Positions 33,640 to 41,727 of a stretch of 64,000 bases of DNA are shown in pieces; the stretch's first letter is position 1, and each line of letters begins with the position of its first letter. The translations under genes were made by a program, and so were the position numbers. Source of the DNA: JBLXBZ01 sp048265185 (GTDB lineage Bacteria; Pseudomonadota; Alphaproteobacteria; Rhizobiales; Stappiaceae); NCBI GenBank assembly GCA_048265185.1, contig JBLXBZ010000002.1, positions 620,001 to 684,000 of the forward strand, given 5' to 3'. Below the pieces are notes generated by a model that worked only from the letters and a program-made list of their open reading frames with translations, was not told where the DNA came from and ran no database searches.

Positions 33640-33786
33640 CGTAGTTCAGCCGTAAACCTGTGAAATTCAATATATCGCATGTATCAACAAATAAAAATTG
33701 CGAATTGTGTTTCTTGAGGGGGTGAAATCACGCCTTTTCCGGGTTACTTGAAAAGAGGGCTATTTAGGTAAGTGCAAGGTCTCTTG

Positions 33787-34248
33787 ATGAAAGACGCTGG
33801 ATTAATTACGGCTGCTGTTTTGTTGTCCATCGTTCTCGCTGCGTGCTCGACGAGCGGCGCGCCGAAGACCGGCTCCGCGGAAGAAGTCGTCGTCGGCGGG
33901 TTGTTCAGCAGCGCTTTTGCGGGAAGTTCGCTGTCCGGCGCCGATATTGATGGTTCGCTGGTGGATTTGACGTCAACTGATCTGGGACGCCAACTTACGC
34001 GCGATGATAAACAGGCTGCGGCCACCGCGTTTCAAAAATCTTTGTCGCAACCAAAAAACGCTTCTCCCGTTCTTTGGAAAAACAAGGCTAACGGCGTGAG
34101 CGGGGAGGTTATTCCCGGCGCCAAATATCAGGTCAATGACGTTGTTTGTCGGGACTACACCCATGTGGTTCGCATGGGGGTGCGGGAAGAGGCGCTACGC
34201 GGCTCTGCGTGTCAGCAGGCGGATGGGATCTGGAAACCGATTCTCTAG
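33787..34248 (+). CDS. RT0821/Lpp0805-type surface lipoprotein
   Basis: A 153-residue lipoprotein. The signal peptide ends in IVLAACSTS, a good lipobox with Cys near residue 20. The mature part has DIDGSLVDLTSTDLGRQLT, WKNKANGVSGEVIPG and a terminal CRDYTHVVRMG ... ACQQADGIWKPI pattern, as in the 17-kDa-antigen-like family, whose members sit in the outer membrane. It stands alone 147 bases after feuQ. Function unknown. Confidence 0.78.
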   Translation: MKDAGLITAAVLLSIVLAACSTSGAPKTGSAEEVVVGGLFSSAFAGSSLSGADIDGSLVDLTSTDLGRQLTRDDKQAAATAFQKSLSQPKNASPVLWKNKANGVSGEVIPGAKYQVNDVVCRDYTHVVRMGVREEALRGSACQQADGIWKPIL

Positions 34249-34362
34249 AGCTATCGGACGTGGATTTCGTGCGTGAAATATAGAAACAATTTTAATAACT
34301 CGGTTAAGGATTAGGGATTAAAGTTTCGCCCATCGTGTCTAAAAGGGCTGTTGTGCTGCGTT

Positions 34363-35847
34363 ATGCGTATTGTTGGGCGAACTCATAAGGCTGATCAGGC
34401 CTTGGTCAATCAGAAAATCCAGTCGTATCTGGCCGCTCTGTCTCCGGGCGCAGTGAAGATGCTGGCGCGTTCGCTTGAGGGAGCGAATGAAAAGCGTCGG
34501 CGCGATCCGCAGTTGCAACTGGTTTTAGACGCTTGCCTTGAGAGCTTGAGGGCCGGGGGAAAGCGCGAAGATCATTTTCCGGCGGAGCAGATATTGGAGC
34601 CTGAAAACACGCAGACGCGTGAAAATCAGTTGCGCCGGCAATTTTTCCGCCCGCTTGAGCCGTTGTTGATGGACGAGGTTCTACCGCGCAAGCAAGCGGG
34701 GCGGATCAGCCGCTCGCATTTGGAGACGATCTGGAGCTGGATTTCCCGGGACGTGATGTTTGAGCCTGGTTCCCACGAACGCTTGACGTCCGTGCGGCGC
34801 AGCGCAATGGCGCGGTCGGCGCCGCGGCTCGAGGTGGGGCGACGGGCGGCGCAGCTCCGGGAGCAGGTTTTACCCAAGCTGCAAGACGCTTTGGCGCAGG
34901 CGGAGCAGGACGTGAAATATCGCCGCAAGCTTGTGATGCTGGTTGGGGGCGAGGCCGCGTTTCTCGATTTGGCGGATATGGTTCAGGTCTTTAAAGCGGG
35001 AGATTGGTATGAGGCGTTCTTGAAAGGATTGCCCGCCCGATTAGTCGATAAGGATTTAACTCTTGAAAGCCCCGTGACGCGCAAGGTGCGCAATTTGTCA
35101 GAAGGCGATAAAGCGCGTTCTTCCCTGATCGCCTCGGTTCTTCTGACGCGAATGAAGGATCCGGCAAGCCTGACGGCTTTGGCGGGGCGTCTTGCGGGCG
35201 GGCGCGATGGGCGGATGTTGAAAAATTCTCCCTACGCCGGCTTCATCGATGTGGCGTTGTCGGAAGCTGACCGGCTTTTCATCGTCGCGCAGAAGCGTAA
35301 TGACGAAGGTCTGACGGAGGCGTTGGGCGCTTATCACGCACTTGTGCGTGGATTTGAGCGCGACGTTGATTTGAGCGCGCATATGGATTGGGCGCAGCAG
35401 GCGCATGAAACCCGCAGCCGGTTTTCCCGCTTGGTCGGCGCGCAGCTCGACGGCGCCATGGGGCAGGTTCGCCGGGCGCTGAGCGTGCCGGCGGTGGGGC
35501 GTGAGGGAGAGTTGCAGGCGGATGATCAATCGTTTGCCGAAGCGCTGCGGATGGTCAGAATTCTCGCGCTGCTTCGCGGTGCGGCGGATGCTTTCGCCTT
35601 GAATGAAATGGCCGGACGTATGCGTCAAGGTGTTGAACAAACACTTGAAATTATGACGAGGTCGTTGCTGGCTAAGGCGGGGAACTTGGAAGGTCGGGAG
35701 CGAGAGGCGCATGGGGTGGCTATTGATCGCGCCATTCGGCTTAGCGAAGGATTTTTTGGGGCGGAATATGCGGCGTTGTTGAAGCGGCGGCGCAACGCCT
35801 TGTTCGCAAGCGCCTGCGAACAAGGCGTTCAGGCGTTTGCGGGATAA
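34363..35847 (+). CDS. Conserved-looking protein of unknown function
   Basis: A 494-residue, mostly helical, charged protein without signal peptide or membrane segment. Segments such as RLEVGRRAAQLREQVLPKLQDAL (about 155-180) and LTSVRRSAMARS are rich in Arg and Leu. I do not recognise a family. It lies between a surface lipoprotein gene and ccmI. ATG 34363 is preferred to TTG 34351; neither has a strong ribosome binding site. Its last 18 codons contain a perfect 15-bp inverted repeat (see 35794-35829). The uninterrupted long frame with alphaproteobacterial codon use makes a real gene very likely. Confidence 0.75.
   Translation: MRIVGRTHKADQALVNQKIQSYLAALSPGAVKMLARSLEGANEKRRRDPQLQLVLDACLESLRAGGKREDHFPAEQILEPENTQTRENQLRRQFFRPLEPLLMDEVLPRKQAGRISRSHLETIWSWISRDVMFEPGSHERLTSVRRSAMARSAPRLEVGRRAAQLREQVLPKLQDALAQAEQDVKYRRKLVMLVGGEAAFLDLADMVQVFKAGDWYEAFLKGLPARLVDKDLTLESPVTRKVRNLSEGDKARSSLIASVLLTRMKDPASLTALAGRLAGGRDGRMLKNSPYAGFIDVALSEADRLFIVAQKRNDEGLTEALGAYHALVRGFERDVDLSAHMDWAQQAHETRSRFSRLVGAQLDGAMGQVRRALSVPAVGREGELQADDQSFAEALRMVRILALLRGAADAFALNEMAGRMRQGVEQTLEIMTRSLLAKAGNLEGREREAHGVAIDRAIRLSEGFFGAEYAALLKRRRNALFASACEQGVQAFAG
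35794..35829. repeat. Perfect 15-bp inverted repeat at the 3' end of a gene
   Basis: Bases 35794-35808 are exactly complementary to 35815-35829 with a six-base loop. The hairpin lies inside the coding region, 16 bases before the stop codon of the preceding gene. It could act as a terminator or RNA-stabilising element, or be an inserted palindromic element. T-rich sequence appears only later (near 35864). Confidence 0.8.
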
Positions 35848-35954
35848 ACGGTTTCGGCTGGCGTGCGTTTTTTCTTCCGTTTTAAAATAGGGGTTCATAA
35901 GCCCCGCCGCGACCGCCTGTCACAGGGGGAGAGCTTGCACTTTTTTCGGAACGC

Positions 35955-37124
35955 ATGTCTATTCTGCCCATTATGTGGATATGGATCGTATTCGCCGCGT
36001 TGACGGCATTGGCAACACTTTCGGTTCTTGCGCCTTTGCGCCGCAAGCCTGCGGTTAATTCCGGCGTTGGCGGCGAGCAGGATATGGCTGTCTACCGCCA
36101 GCAATTGCAGGAGGTGGAGCGGGATCTTGAGCGCGGCGTCATTGACGCTCCGGAGGCGGAAAGCGCGCGCATTGAGATTTCTCGCCGGCTTTTGACCGCC
36201 AGTCGTGAAAACTCCAGCGAGACTGAAGCGACTTTGACCGCCGGTGACGGCCGAAGGGCGAAGGTCGTTCAGTGGGGCGCGTTGGTGGTTATTCCTCTGG
36301 CCACGGTTGGTCTCTATCTCTTTATTGGCTCGCCTGACGCGCCTGACCAACCGCTTGCGGGGCGTCTGGCGAACGCCTCGGCGTCGCAAGACGTTGGGCT
36401 TCTTGTGTCCCGGGTGGAAAATCACTTGGCGCAAAATCCCGGAGACGCACGCGGATGGGACATTATCGCGCCGGTTTACATGCGTTTGGGAGAGACGGAA
36501 AAGGCGGTTCAGGCCTATCGCAACGCCATTCGGCTGGCGGGGTCTGATTTGCGGCGCGAAACTGATCTCGGTGAAGCTCTGGCGATGGCGGCGAATGGCG
36601 TGATCACCGCAGAGGCGCAAGCGGCTTTTGAAAGAGCGTTGGCGATTGATTCAACCGCCGTCAAACCAAGGTTCTTTATGGCGTTGGCGCTTGGACAGGA
36701 AGGCCGGCGGGAGCAAGCCATCGCGGCATGGACGGCGCTTCTCGCCGACGCGCAAGGGGGGGAGGCCTGGGTTTCGGCGGCGCGCGTCGAGCTGGCGAAG
36801 CTGGATCCAGACGCCGCCGCGCTTCAGGCGCCATCGCCTTCTGGACCAAGTCAGCAGGATGTCGCCGCGGCCAGTGAAATGACGCCAGAAGATAGAACGG
36901 CGATGATCAGGGGAATGGTCGAGGGGTTGGCCGAACGGTTGGCCCGTGAAGGGGGAGGAGTTGAACAATGGGAGCGCTTGCTGCGGGCTTATGGCGTTTT
37001 GAATGATCGCCCCGCCTTTGACGCGGCCATGGCGCGCGCGCGCGCGGCTTTCGTTGACGACCCTGCGGCGACAACGCGTCTGGAAGCGCTTGAAAAAGCG
37101 ATTTATCCTGACGATAAATCTTGA
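35955..37124 (+). CDS. ccmI: Cytochrome c maturation protein CcmI (CycH)
   Basis: Holds apocytochrome c for haem attachment in the periplasm. The 389-residue protein has two membrane segments (about 8-28 and 105-125) separated by a cytoplasmic loop with DMAVYRQQLQEVERDLERGVI, the CcmI leucine-zipper-like signature. A periplasmic TPR part follows from about 150 (GDARGWDIIAPVYMRLGETEKAVQAYRNAI). First gene of ccmI-E-F-H (cycHJKL). The ccmABCDG genes are not in the window. Confidence 0.92.
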   Translation: MSILPIMWIWIVFAALTALATLSVLAPLRRKPAVNSGVGGEQDMAVYRQQLQEVERDLERGVIDAPEAESARIEISRRLLTASRENSSETEATLTAGDGRRAKVVQWGALVVIPLATVGLYLFIGSPDAPDQPLAGRLANASASQDVGLLVSRVENHLAQNPGDARGWDIIAPVYMRLGETEKAVQAYRNAIRLAGSDLRRETDLGEALAMAANGVITAEAQAAFERALAIDSTAVKPRFFMALALGQEGRREQAIAAWTALLADAQGGEAWVSAARVELAKLDPDAAALQAPSPSGPSQQDVAAASEMTPEDRTAMIRGMVEGLAERLAREGGGVEQWERLLRAYGVLNDRPAFDAAMARARAAFVDDPAATTRLEALEKAIYPDDKS

Positions 37125-37190
37125 GCGGGCCGTCGGAGCGATAACTAAAAGACAAAGAATGTCGGGGCGACAGCTGAGGGATATGAAATA

Positions 37191-37628
37191 ATGACGCGAA
37201 AGAAAAAGAGATTGACCCTGATTGCGTCGGCTGGAGCGGTGCTTGCTTTGGCTGTGGGGTTGATTCTTTTCGCATTGAACGACCAAATCGTTTTCTTCCA
37301 GAGCCCAAGCGACCTTGTGTCAAAAAATCAGCCGCTTGGCGCGCGGGTCCGTCTTGGTGGGCTTGTCGAGGATGGCACGGTAATACGTGAAAGCGACGCC
37401 AAAGTTCAGTTCAAGGTCACGGACACTGAGGAAAGCGTTCCCGTTGTTTTCGTTGGTTTGTTGCCAGACCTGTTTCGCGAGGGCCAAGGGGTCGTCGCGG
37501 AAGGAGTGATGAAAGCCGACGGAGTTTTTTACGCTGACAAGGTTTTAGCCAAACACGATGAGAACTACATGCCCAAGGAAGTGACCGACGCCTTAAAGGG
37601 TAAAGGCGTGTGGAAGGGCGACGAATAG
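37191..37628 (+). CDS. ccmE: Haem chaperone CcmE (CycJ)
   Basis: Periplasmic haem chaperone, 145 residues, with an N-terminal membrane anchor at about 10-28. Covalent haem-binding His near residue 123 is in the motif LAKHDENYMP (H-x3-Y). The OB-fold core has RVRLGGLVEDGTV and VQFKVTDTEESVPVVF. All diagnostic residues are present. It passes haem from CcmC to the CcmF-CcmH ligation complex. Confidence 0.95.
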   Translation: MTRKKKRLTLIASAGAVLALAVGLILFALNDQIVFFQSPSDLVSKNQPLGARVRLGGLVEDGTVIRESDAKVQFKVTDTEESVPVVFVGLLPDLFREGQGVVAEGVMKADGVFYADKVLAKHDENYMPKEVTDALKGKGVWKGDE

Positions 37629-37720
37629 AGACGTTGGCGTTGGGCTCGATGGAGCTGGCCAAGTGAGGCGTCTGGCGAAGGGCCGCAGGCGAAATATCAG
37701 CTTTTAGGAAAGACAAGCAA

Positions 37721-39718
37721 ATGATTGTTGAAGTCGGCCATTATGCGCTTGTGCTGGCCTTGGTGTTGGCTCTGTTGCAGTCCGTGACGCCGATTTGGGG
37801 CGCGCTGGCCGGCGACGAGCGTTTGATGCGGATCGCGGCTCCGGTTTCGGGCATGTTGTTTTTGTTGGTGGGGGTGGCCTTCGCCGCGCTGAGCGCGGCA
37901 TATTTGGGATCGGACTTTTCCGTCTTGAACGTGGTTGAGAACTCTCACTCGGCCAAACCTTTGATTTTTAAGCTCTCCGGGGTCTGGGGCAATCATGAAG
38001 GCTCCATGTTGCTGTGGGTGCTGATTCTGGTTTTATTCGCCGCGCTGGTGGCGGCGTTCGGGCGTAACATTCCATTGCCGTTGAAGGCTGTGACTCTGGC
38101 GGTTCAGGCGTGGGTCACCAGCGCTTTCCTTTTGTTTGTTTTGCTTACGTCAAACCCTTTTATTCGCATCTTTCCCGCTCCGGCGGAAGGCAACGACCTT
38201 AATCCCATTTTGCAAGATGTTGGATTGGCTATCCACCCGCCTCTTCTTTACATTGGCTATGTCGGGTTCTCAGTCACTTTCGCTTTCGCCGTGGCGGCGT
38301 TGATTCTGGGGCGGATAGACGCGGCGTGGGCCAGGTGGGTTCGGCCTTGGGCGCTGCTTGCGTGGATTTTCCTCACTCTCGGCATCGCCATGGGGTCTTA
38401 TTGGGCCTACTATGAGCTGGGCTGGGGGGGCTGGTGGTTCTGGGATCCGGTCGAGAACGCTTCTTTCATGCCGTGGCTTTCAGGCACCGCGCTGTTGCAT
38501 TCCGCCATTGTCATGGAAAAGCGCAACGCGCTGAAGGTATGGACCGTTCTATTGGCGATCCTGACCTTTTCCCTGTCGCTTTTAGGCACGTTCCTTGTTC
38601 GCTCCGGCGTGCTCACCAGCGTGCATGTGTTCGCCTCCGATCCAGAGCGAGGCGTGTTTATTCTCGCGATTCTATGTATTTTTATCGGAGGGTCGCTGTC
38701 GCTTTACGCGTGGCGGGCGCCAACGTTGAAGCAAGGGGGATTGTTCGCGCCCATCAGCCGGGAAGGGGCGTTGGTCTTTAACAACCTGTTCTTGACCGCG
38801 GCTTGCGCCGCGGTTCTGGTTGGCACGCTGTATCCCTTGGCGTTGGAGGCCGTCACCGGCGAGAAAATTTCCGTGGGGCCGCCATTTTTTAACTTCACCT
38901 TCGGTCCCTTGATGGTCCCGCTGTTGATTGCTGCGCCCTTTGGGCCTTATCTGGCGTGGAAACGGGGGGATTTTCTGGCCGCGGCGCAACGACTCTGGGC
39001 GGCTTTTGGGCTGGCGATTTTGGCCGTGTTGGTGGTTGCTTGGGCTATGGGCGGCGAGCGGGTTCTGGCCGCATTTGGCGTGGGTCTTGGCGTCTGGGGC
39101 GTCGCCGGGGCGATCTCCGAGCTTTTGTCGCGCGCGCGTTTTGGGGCTGTGGGGTTCAGCCGGGGATGTCGCCGTCTTGTCGGATTGCCGCGCGCGGCCT
39201 TTGGCGTGATGCTTGGCCATGCGGGGCTTGGCGTTTTGGTTCTGGGAATCGTTGGCGCGACGGCCTTTGAAACGGAGGTGGTGCGCACGCTCACGCCCGG
39301 ACAGACATTGCAAATTTCCGGTTATGAGCTGACGTTCGACGGGGTTGCGCCGCGCCGAGGGCCGAATTACGTGGATGACGTGGGACATTTCACGGTGCGC
39401 GAAGGCGGCGTCGTCGTTGCGAAAATGGATCCGGCCAAACGGCTTTACACCGCGCGAAACATGCCCACAACGGAAGCGGCTATTAAAACTTTCGGCGTGT
39501 CGCAGCTGTATTTGTCGCTCGGGCAGGGGCATGCGGACGGCGGCGTTGACGTGCGGGCGTATTTCAAGCCATTCATTACGTTGATCTGGATTGGCTGTTT
39601 GATTATGGCGTTTGGCGGCGTGGTGTCTTTGAGCGATCGGCGCCTACGCGTGGGGGCTCCTAAGAGGGCGCGCTCAAAAACACCGGTTACGCCAGAGGAA
39701 CAAGGGGCTGGCGCATGA
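37721..39718 (+). CDS. ccmF: Haem lyase subunit CcmF (CycK)
   Basis: Integral membrane haem lyase of 665 residues with many membrane segments. The haem-handling WWD motif is GWGGWWFWDPVENASFMPWL near residue 235. Family blocks VWGNHEGSMLLWVL near 88 and HPPLLYIGYVGFS near 170 carry conserved His. ATG 37721 is followed at the end by a four-base overlap with ccmH. It ligates haem to the CxxCH motif of apocytochromes with CcmH and CcmI. Confidence 0.95.
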   Translation: MIVEVGHYALVLALVLALLQSVTPIWGALAGDERLMRIAAPVSGMLFLLVGVAFAALSAAYLGSDFSVLNVVENSHSAKPLIFKLSGVWGNHEGSMLLWVLILVLFAALVAAFGRNIPLPLKAVTLAVQAWVTSAFLLFVLLTSNPFIRIFPAPAEGNDLNPILQDVGLAIHPPLLYIGYVGFSVTFAFAVAALILGRIDAAWARWVRPWALLAWIFLTLGIAMGSYWAYYELGWGGWWFWDPVENASFMPWLSGTALLHSAIVMEKRNALKVWTVLLAILTFSLSLLGTFLVRSGVLTSVHVFASDPERGVFILAILCIFIGGSLSLYAWRAPTLKQGGLFAPISREGALVFNNLFLTAACAAVLVGTLYPLALEAVTGEKISVGPPFFNFTFGPLMVPLLIAAPFGPYLAWKRGDFLAAAQRLWAAFGLAILAVLVVAWAMGGERVLAAFGVGLGVWGVAGAISELLSRARFGAVGFSRGCRRLVGLPRAAFGVMLGHAGLGVLVLGIVGATAFETEVVRTLTPGQTLQISGYELTFDGVAPRRGPNYVDDVGHFTVREGGVVVAKMDPAKRLYTARNMPTTEAAIKTFGVSQLYLSLGQGHADGGVDVRAYFKPFITLIWIGCLIMAFGGVVSLSDRRLRVGAPKRARSKTPVTPEEQGAGA

Positions 39719-40266
39719 TCGCCAACGGCGTTTTTGAATATCTTTTGTTCGCTCTTCGCGGCGTCAAGCGGGGCGCGGCGGTGTTTGCGCTCGCTTTGTC
39801 GGTTTATTTATCGCCGCCAGTTTCAATGATCCACGCTGTGGAGCCGGACGAGGTGCTGGAAGATAAAGCGCTTGAGGCGCGCGCGCGCGCGCTTTCCGCT
39901 GGACTGCGGTGCATGGTGTGTCAAAATCAGTCCATTGACGATTCCGACGCGCCGCTCGCCAAGGACCTTCGGCTTTTGGTGCGCGAACGCCTCAGCGCCG
40001 GCGATAGCGATGACGATGTGATTAACTATCTGGTGTCGCGTTATGGCGAGTTCGTGTTATTGCAACCAAAATTCGCTCTGCACACGTTATTGCTTTGGGG
40101 GAGCGCTCCATTGGTTCTGCTTGTTGGCGGCGGCGTTATTTTTCTGTCGTGGCGAAAGAAAAAAAGCCTGCATGATCCTGAAGGCGCCGCCGAGGTTAAT
40201 GAGCGCGCTCCTCTGACCGATGAGGAAGAAAAAGAGCTTTCTAGAATTATCAAGGAAAATTCATAA
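39715..40266 (+). CDS. ccmH: Cytochrome c maturation protein CcmH (CycL)
   Basis: Thiol-redox component that keeps apocytochrome cysteines reduced, 183 residues. The redox motif CMVCQNQSIDDSDAPLAKDLR lies near residue 64; only the first 13 residues of it are needed for recognition. A signal segment at about 18-40 and a C-terminal membrane segment at about 123-145 anchor it, and a charged cytoplasmic tail follows. Overlaps ccmF by four bases. Confidence 0.94.
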   Translation: MIANGVFEYLLFALRGVKRGAAVFALALSVYLSPPVSMIHAVEPDEVLEDKALEARARALSAGLRCMVCQNQSIDDSDAPLAKDLRLLVRERLSAGDSDDDVINYLVSRYGEFVLLQPKFALHTLLLWGSAPLVLLVGGGVIFLSWRKKKSLHDPEGAAEVNERAPLTDEEEKELSRIIKENS

Positions 40267-40364
40267 AACGTGAGGCTCGTCGGCGCTCGGTTCAGCTATT
40301 TTCCTAACTTATGAAAACGGCGACGCCGTAGCTTTTTTAAAGCATTGAGTTGAGGAGATCAGGA

Positions 40365-41618
40365 ATGGCGCAACCGTTAAAACTCACGTTTAAAGGGTCT
40401 CAAGGGGCGGAGCTCGCCGCGCGTCTTGATCTGCCAACAGGCCCAGCGAGCGCTTATGCGCTGTTTGCGCATTGCTTCACCTGTTCGAAAGATATTTCGG
40501 CGGCGCGTCAGATATCTAGCGCCTTGACGCAAAAAGGCATCGCCGTCTTGCGCTTCGACTTCACCGGTCTCGGCGGCTCTGGCGGCGATTTTTCATCTAC
40601 GAATTTTTCTTCGAATGTGGCCGACCTTATGGTCGCGGTCAATTATATGCGCGAAAACTATCAAGCGCCGCAGCTGCTGATCGGACATTCTCTTGGCGGG
40701 GCGGCGGTGCTGGAAATCGCGGGTCAGGTCGAGGAGGTTCGCGCCGTCGCCACGATTGGCGCCCCTGCGGATGCGGACCATGTGCTGCATAATTTTGGCG
40801 CGGCATTGGGGGAAATTAAAGAAAATGGCGCGGCTGAAGTTATGCTCGGCGGGCGAGCGTTCACCATTCACGAGCAGTTTTTGACTGACCTGAAACAGCA
40901 GCGCGTTCTGGAGCATGTGGCGGCGTCGCGCAAAGCGCTTCTCGTTCTCCATGCTCCGCTTGATCAAACTGTCGGGGTGGACAACGCCTCTCGAATTTTC
41001 ATGGCGGCGAAACATCCCAAGAGCTTTGTGTCGCTGGATAGCGCCGATCACCTGCTCAGCGACCCGGATGACGCTGTGTACGCCGCCAATGTGATCGCTG
41101 CATGGGCGGGCCGATATATGGACGCGGCGCAGACGGATCTGCCGCCGGCGAAGGAGGCGGATGGCGCAGGTCATGGCCATGTTCTCGTCAGCGAAACCGG
41201 GCAAGGCTATTTGCAGGTTATGGCTCAGGTGAGAGCGCATCGTTTACTTGGAGACGAGCCTGAAAGCGTGGGAGGAATGGATAGCGGCCCCACGCCCTAT
41301 GACTTCCTTTCAACGGGGCTTGGCGCCTGCACGGCGATGACCTTGAGAATGTACGCCAACCACAAGGATTGGCCGCTCGATAATGTCAGCGTTTCGGTGT
41401 TCCATGATAAGGTCCACGCCAAGGATTGCGAGGATTGCGCTGAAGATAAAAAACAGGCCGGCGGTAAGGTCGACGTCTTTCAGCGCTCCATCCGTCTAAG
41501 TGGAAATCTGAGCGCGGAGCAGCGCGTCAGATTGATCGAGATCGCGGAAAAGTGTCCAGTGCACCGTACGCTTGAAGCGGGAGCGCTGGTGCGCACTTGT
41601 GAAGATAAAGGCAAGTGA
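40365..41618 (+). CDS. Bifunctional alpha/beta hydrolase / OsmC family protein
   Basis: Fusion of two domains, 417 residues. The N-terminal alpha/beta hydrolase (about 20-255) has FAHCFTCSKDISAAR, the nucleophile elbow GHSLGG near 115 and DHLL as the catalytic His region. The C-terminal OsmC domain (about 275-410) has MDSGPTPYDFLSTGLGACTAMTLRMYA with the peroxidatic Cys near 325 and the resolving Cys in EKCPVHRTL. OsmC enzymes reduce organic hydroperoxides. This two-domain protein is widespread in proteobacteria. ATG 40365 follows GAGGAGATCAGGA. It lies between ccmH and degP. Confidence 0.9.
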   Translation: MAQPLKLTFKGSQGAELAARLDLPTGPASAYALFAHCFTCSKDISAARQISSALTQKGIAVLRFDFTGLGGSGGDFSSTNFSSNVADLMVAVNYMRENYQAPQLLIGHSLGGAAVLEIAGQVEEVRAVATIGAPADADHVLHNFGAALGEIKENGAAEVMLGGRAFTIHEQFLTDLKQQRVLEHVAASRKALLVLHAPLDQTVGVDNASRIFMAAKHPKSFVSLDSADHLLSDPDDAVYAANVIAAWAGRYMDAAQTDLPPAKEADGAGHGHVLVSETGQGYLQVMAQVRAHRLLGDEPESVGGMDSGPTPYDFLSTGLGACTAMTLRMYANHKDWPLDNVSVSVFHDKVHAKDCEDCAEDKKQAGGKVDVFQRSIRLSGNLSAEQRVRLIEIAEKCPVHRTLEAGALVRTCEDKGK

Positions 41619-41727
41619 AGAGGCGCGCGTCATTACCAATTTTTAATGCAGCTGACATGTCGCCGTAAGGTGCGATCCTCGATAGTGAGTGAGATGAACT
41701 TGAAGGCGTCCTGAGGGAGACGGCGGC

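Noticed and set aside
37031..37048. Alternating CG tract as a regulatory or Z-DNA element
   Set aside because: It lies inside ccmI and encodes its normal Ala/Arg stretch; a similar tract at 8619-8632 is also coding. Nothing else supports a function.
38672..39532. 286-codon minus-strand frame
   Set aside because: Antisense shadow of ccmF, which has all its motifs.
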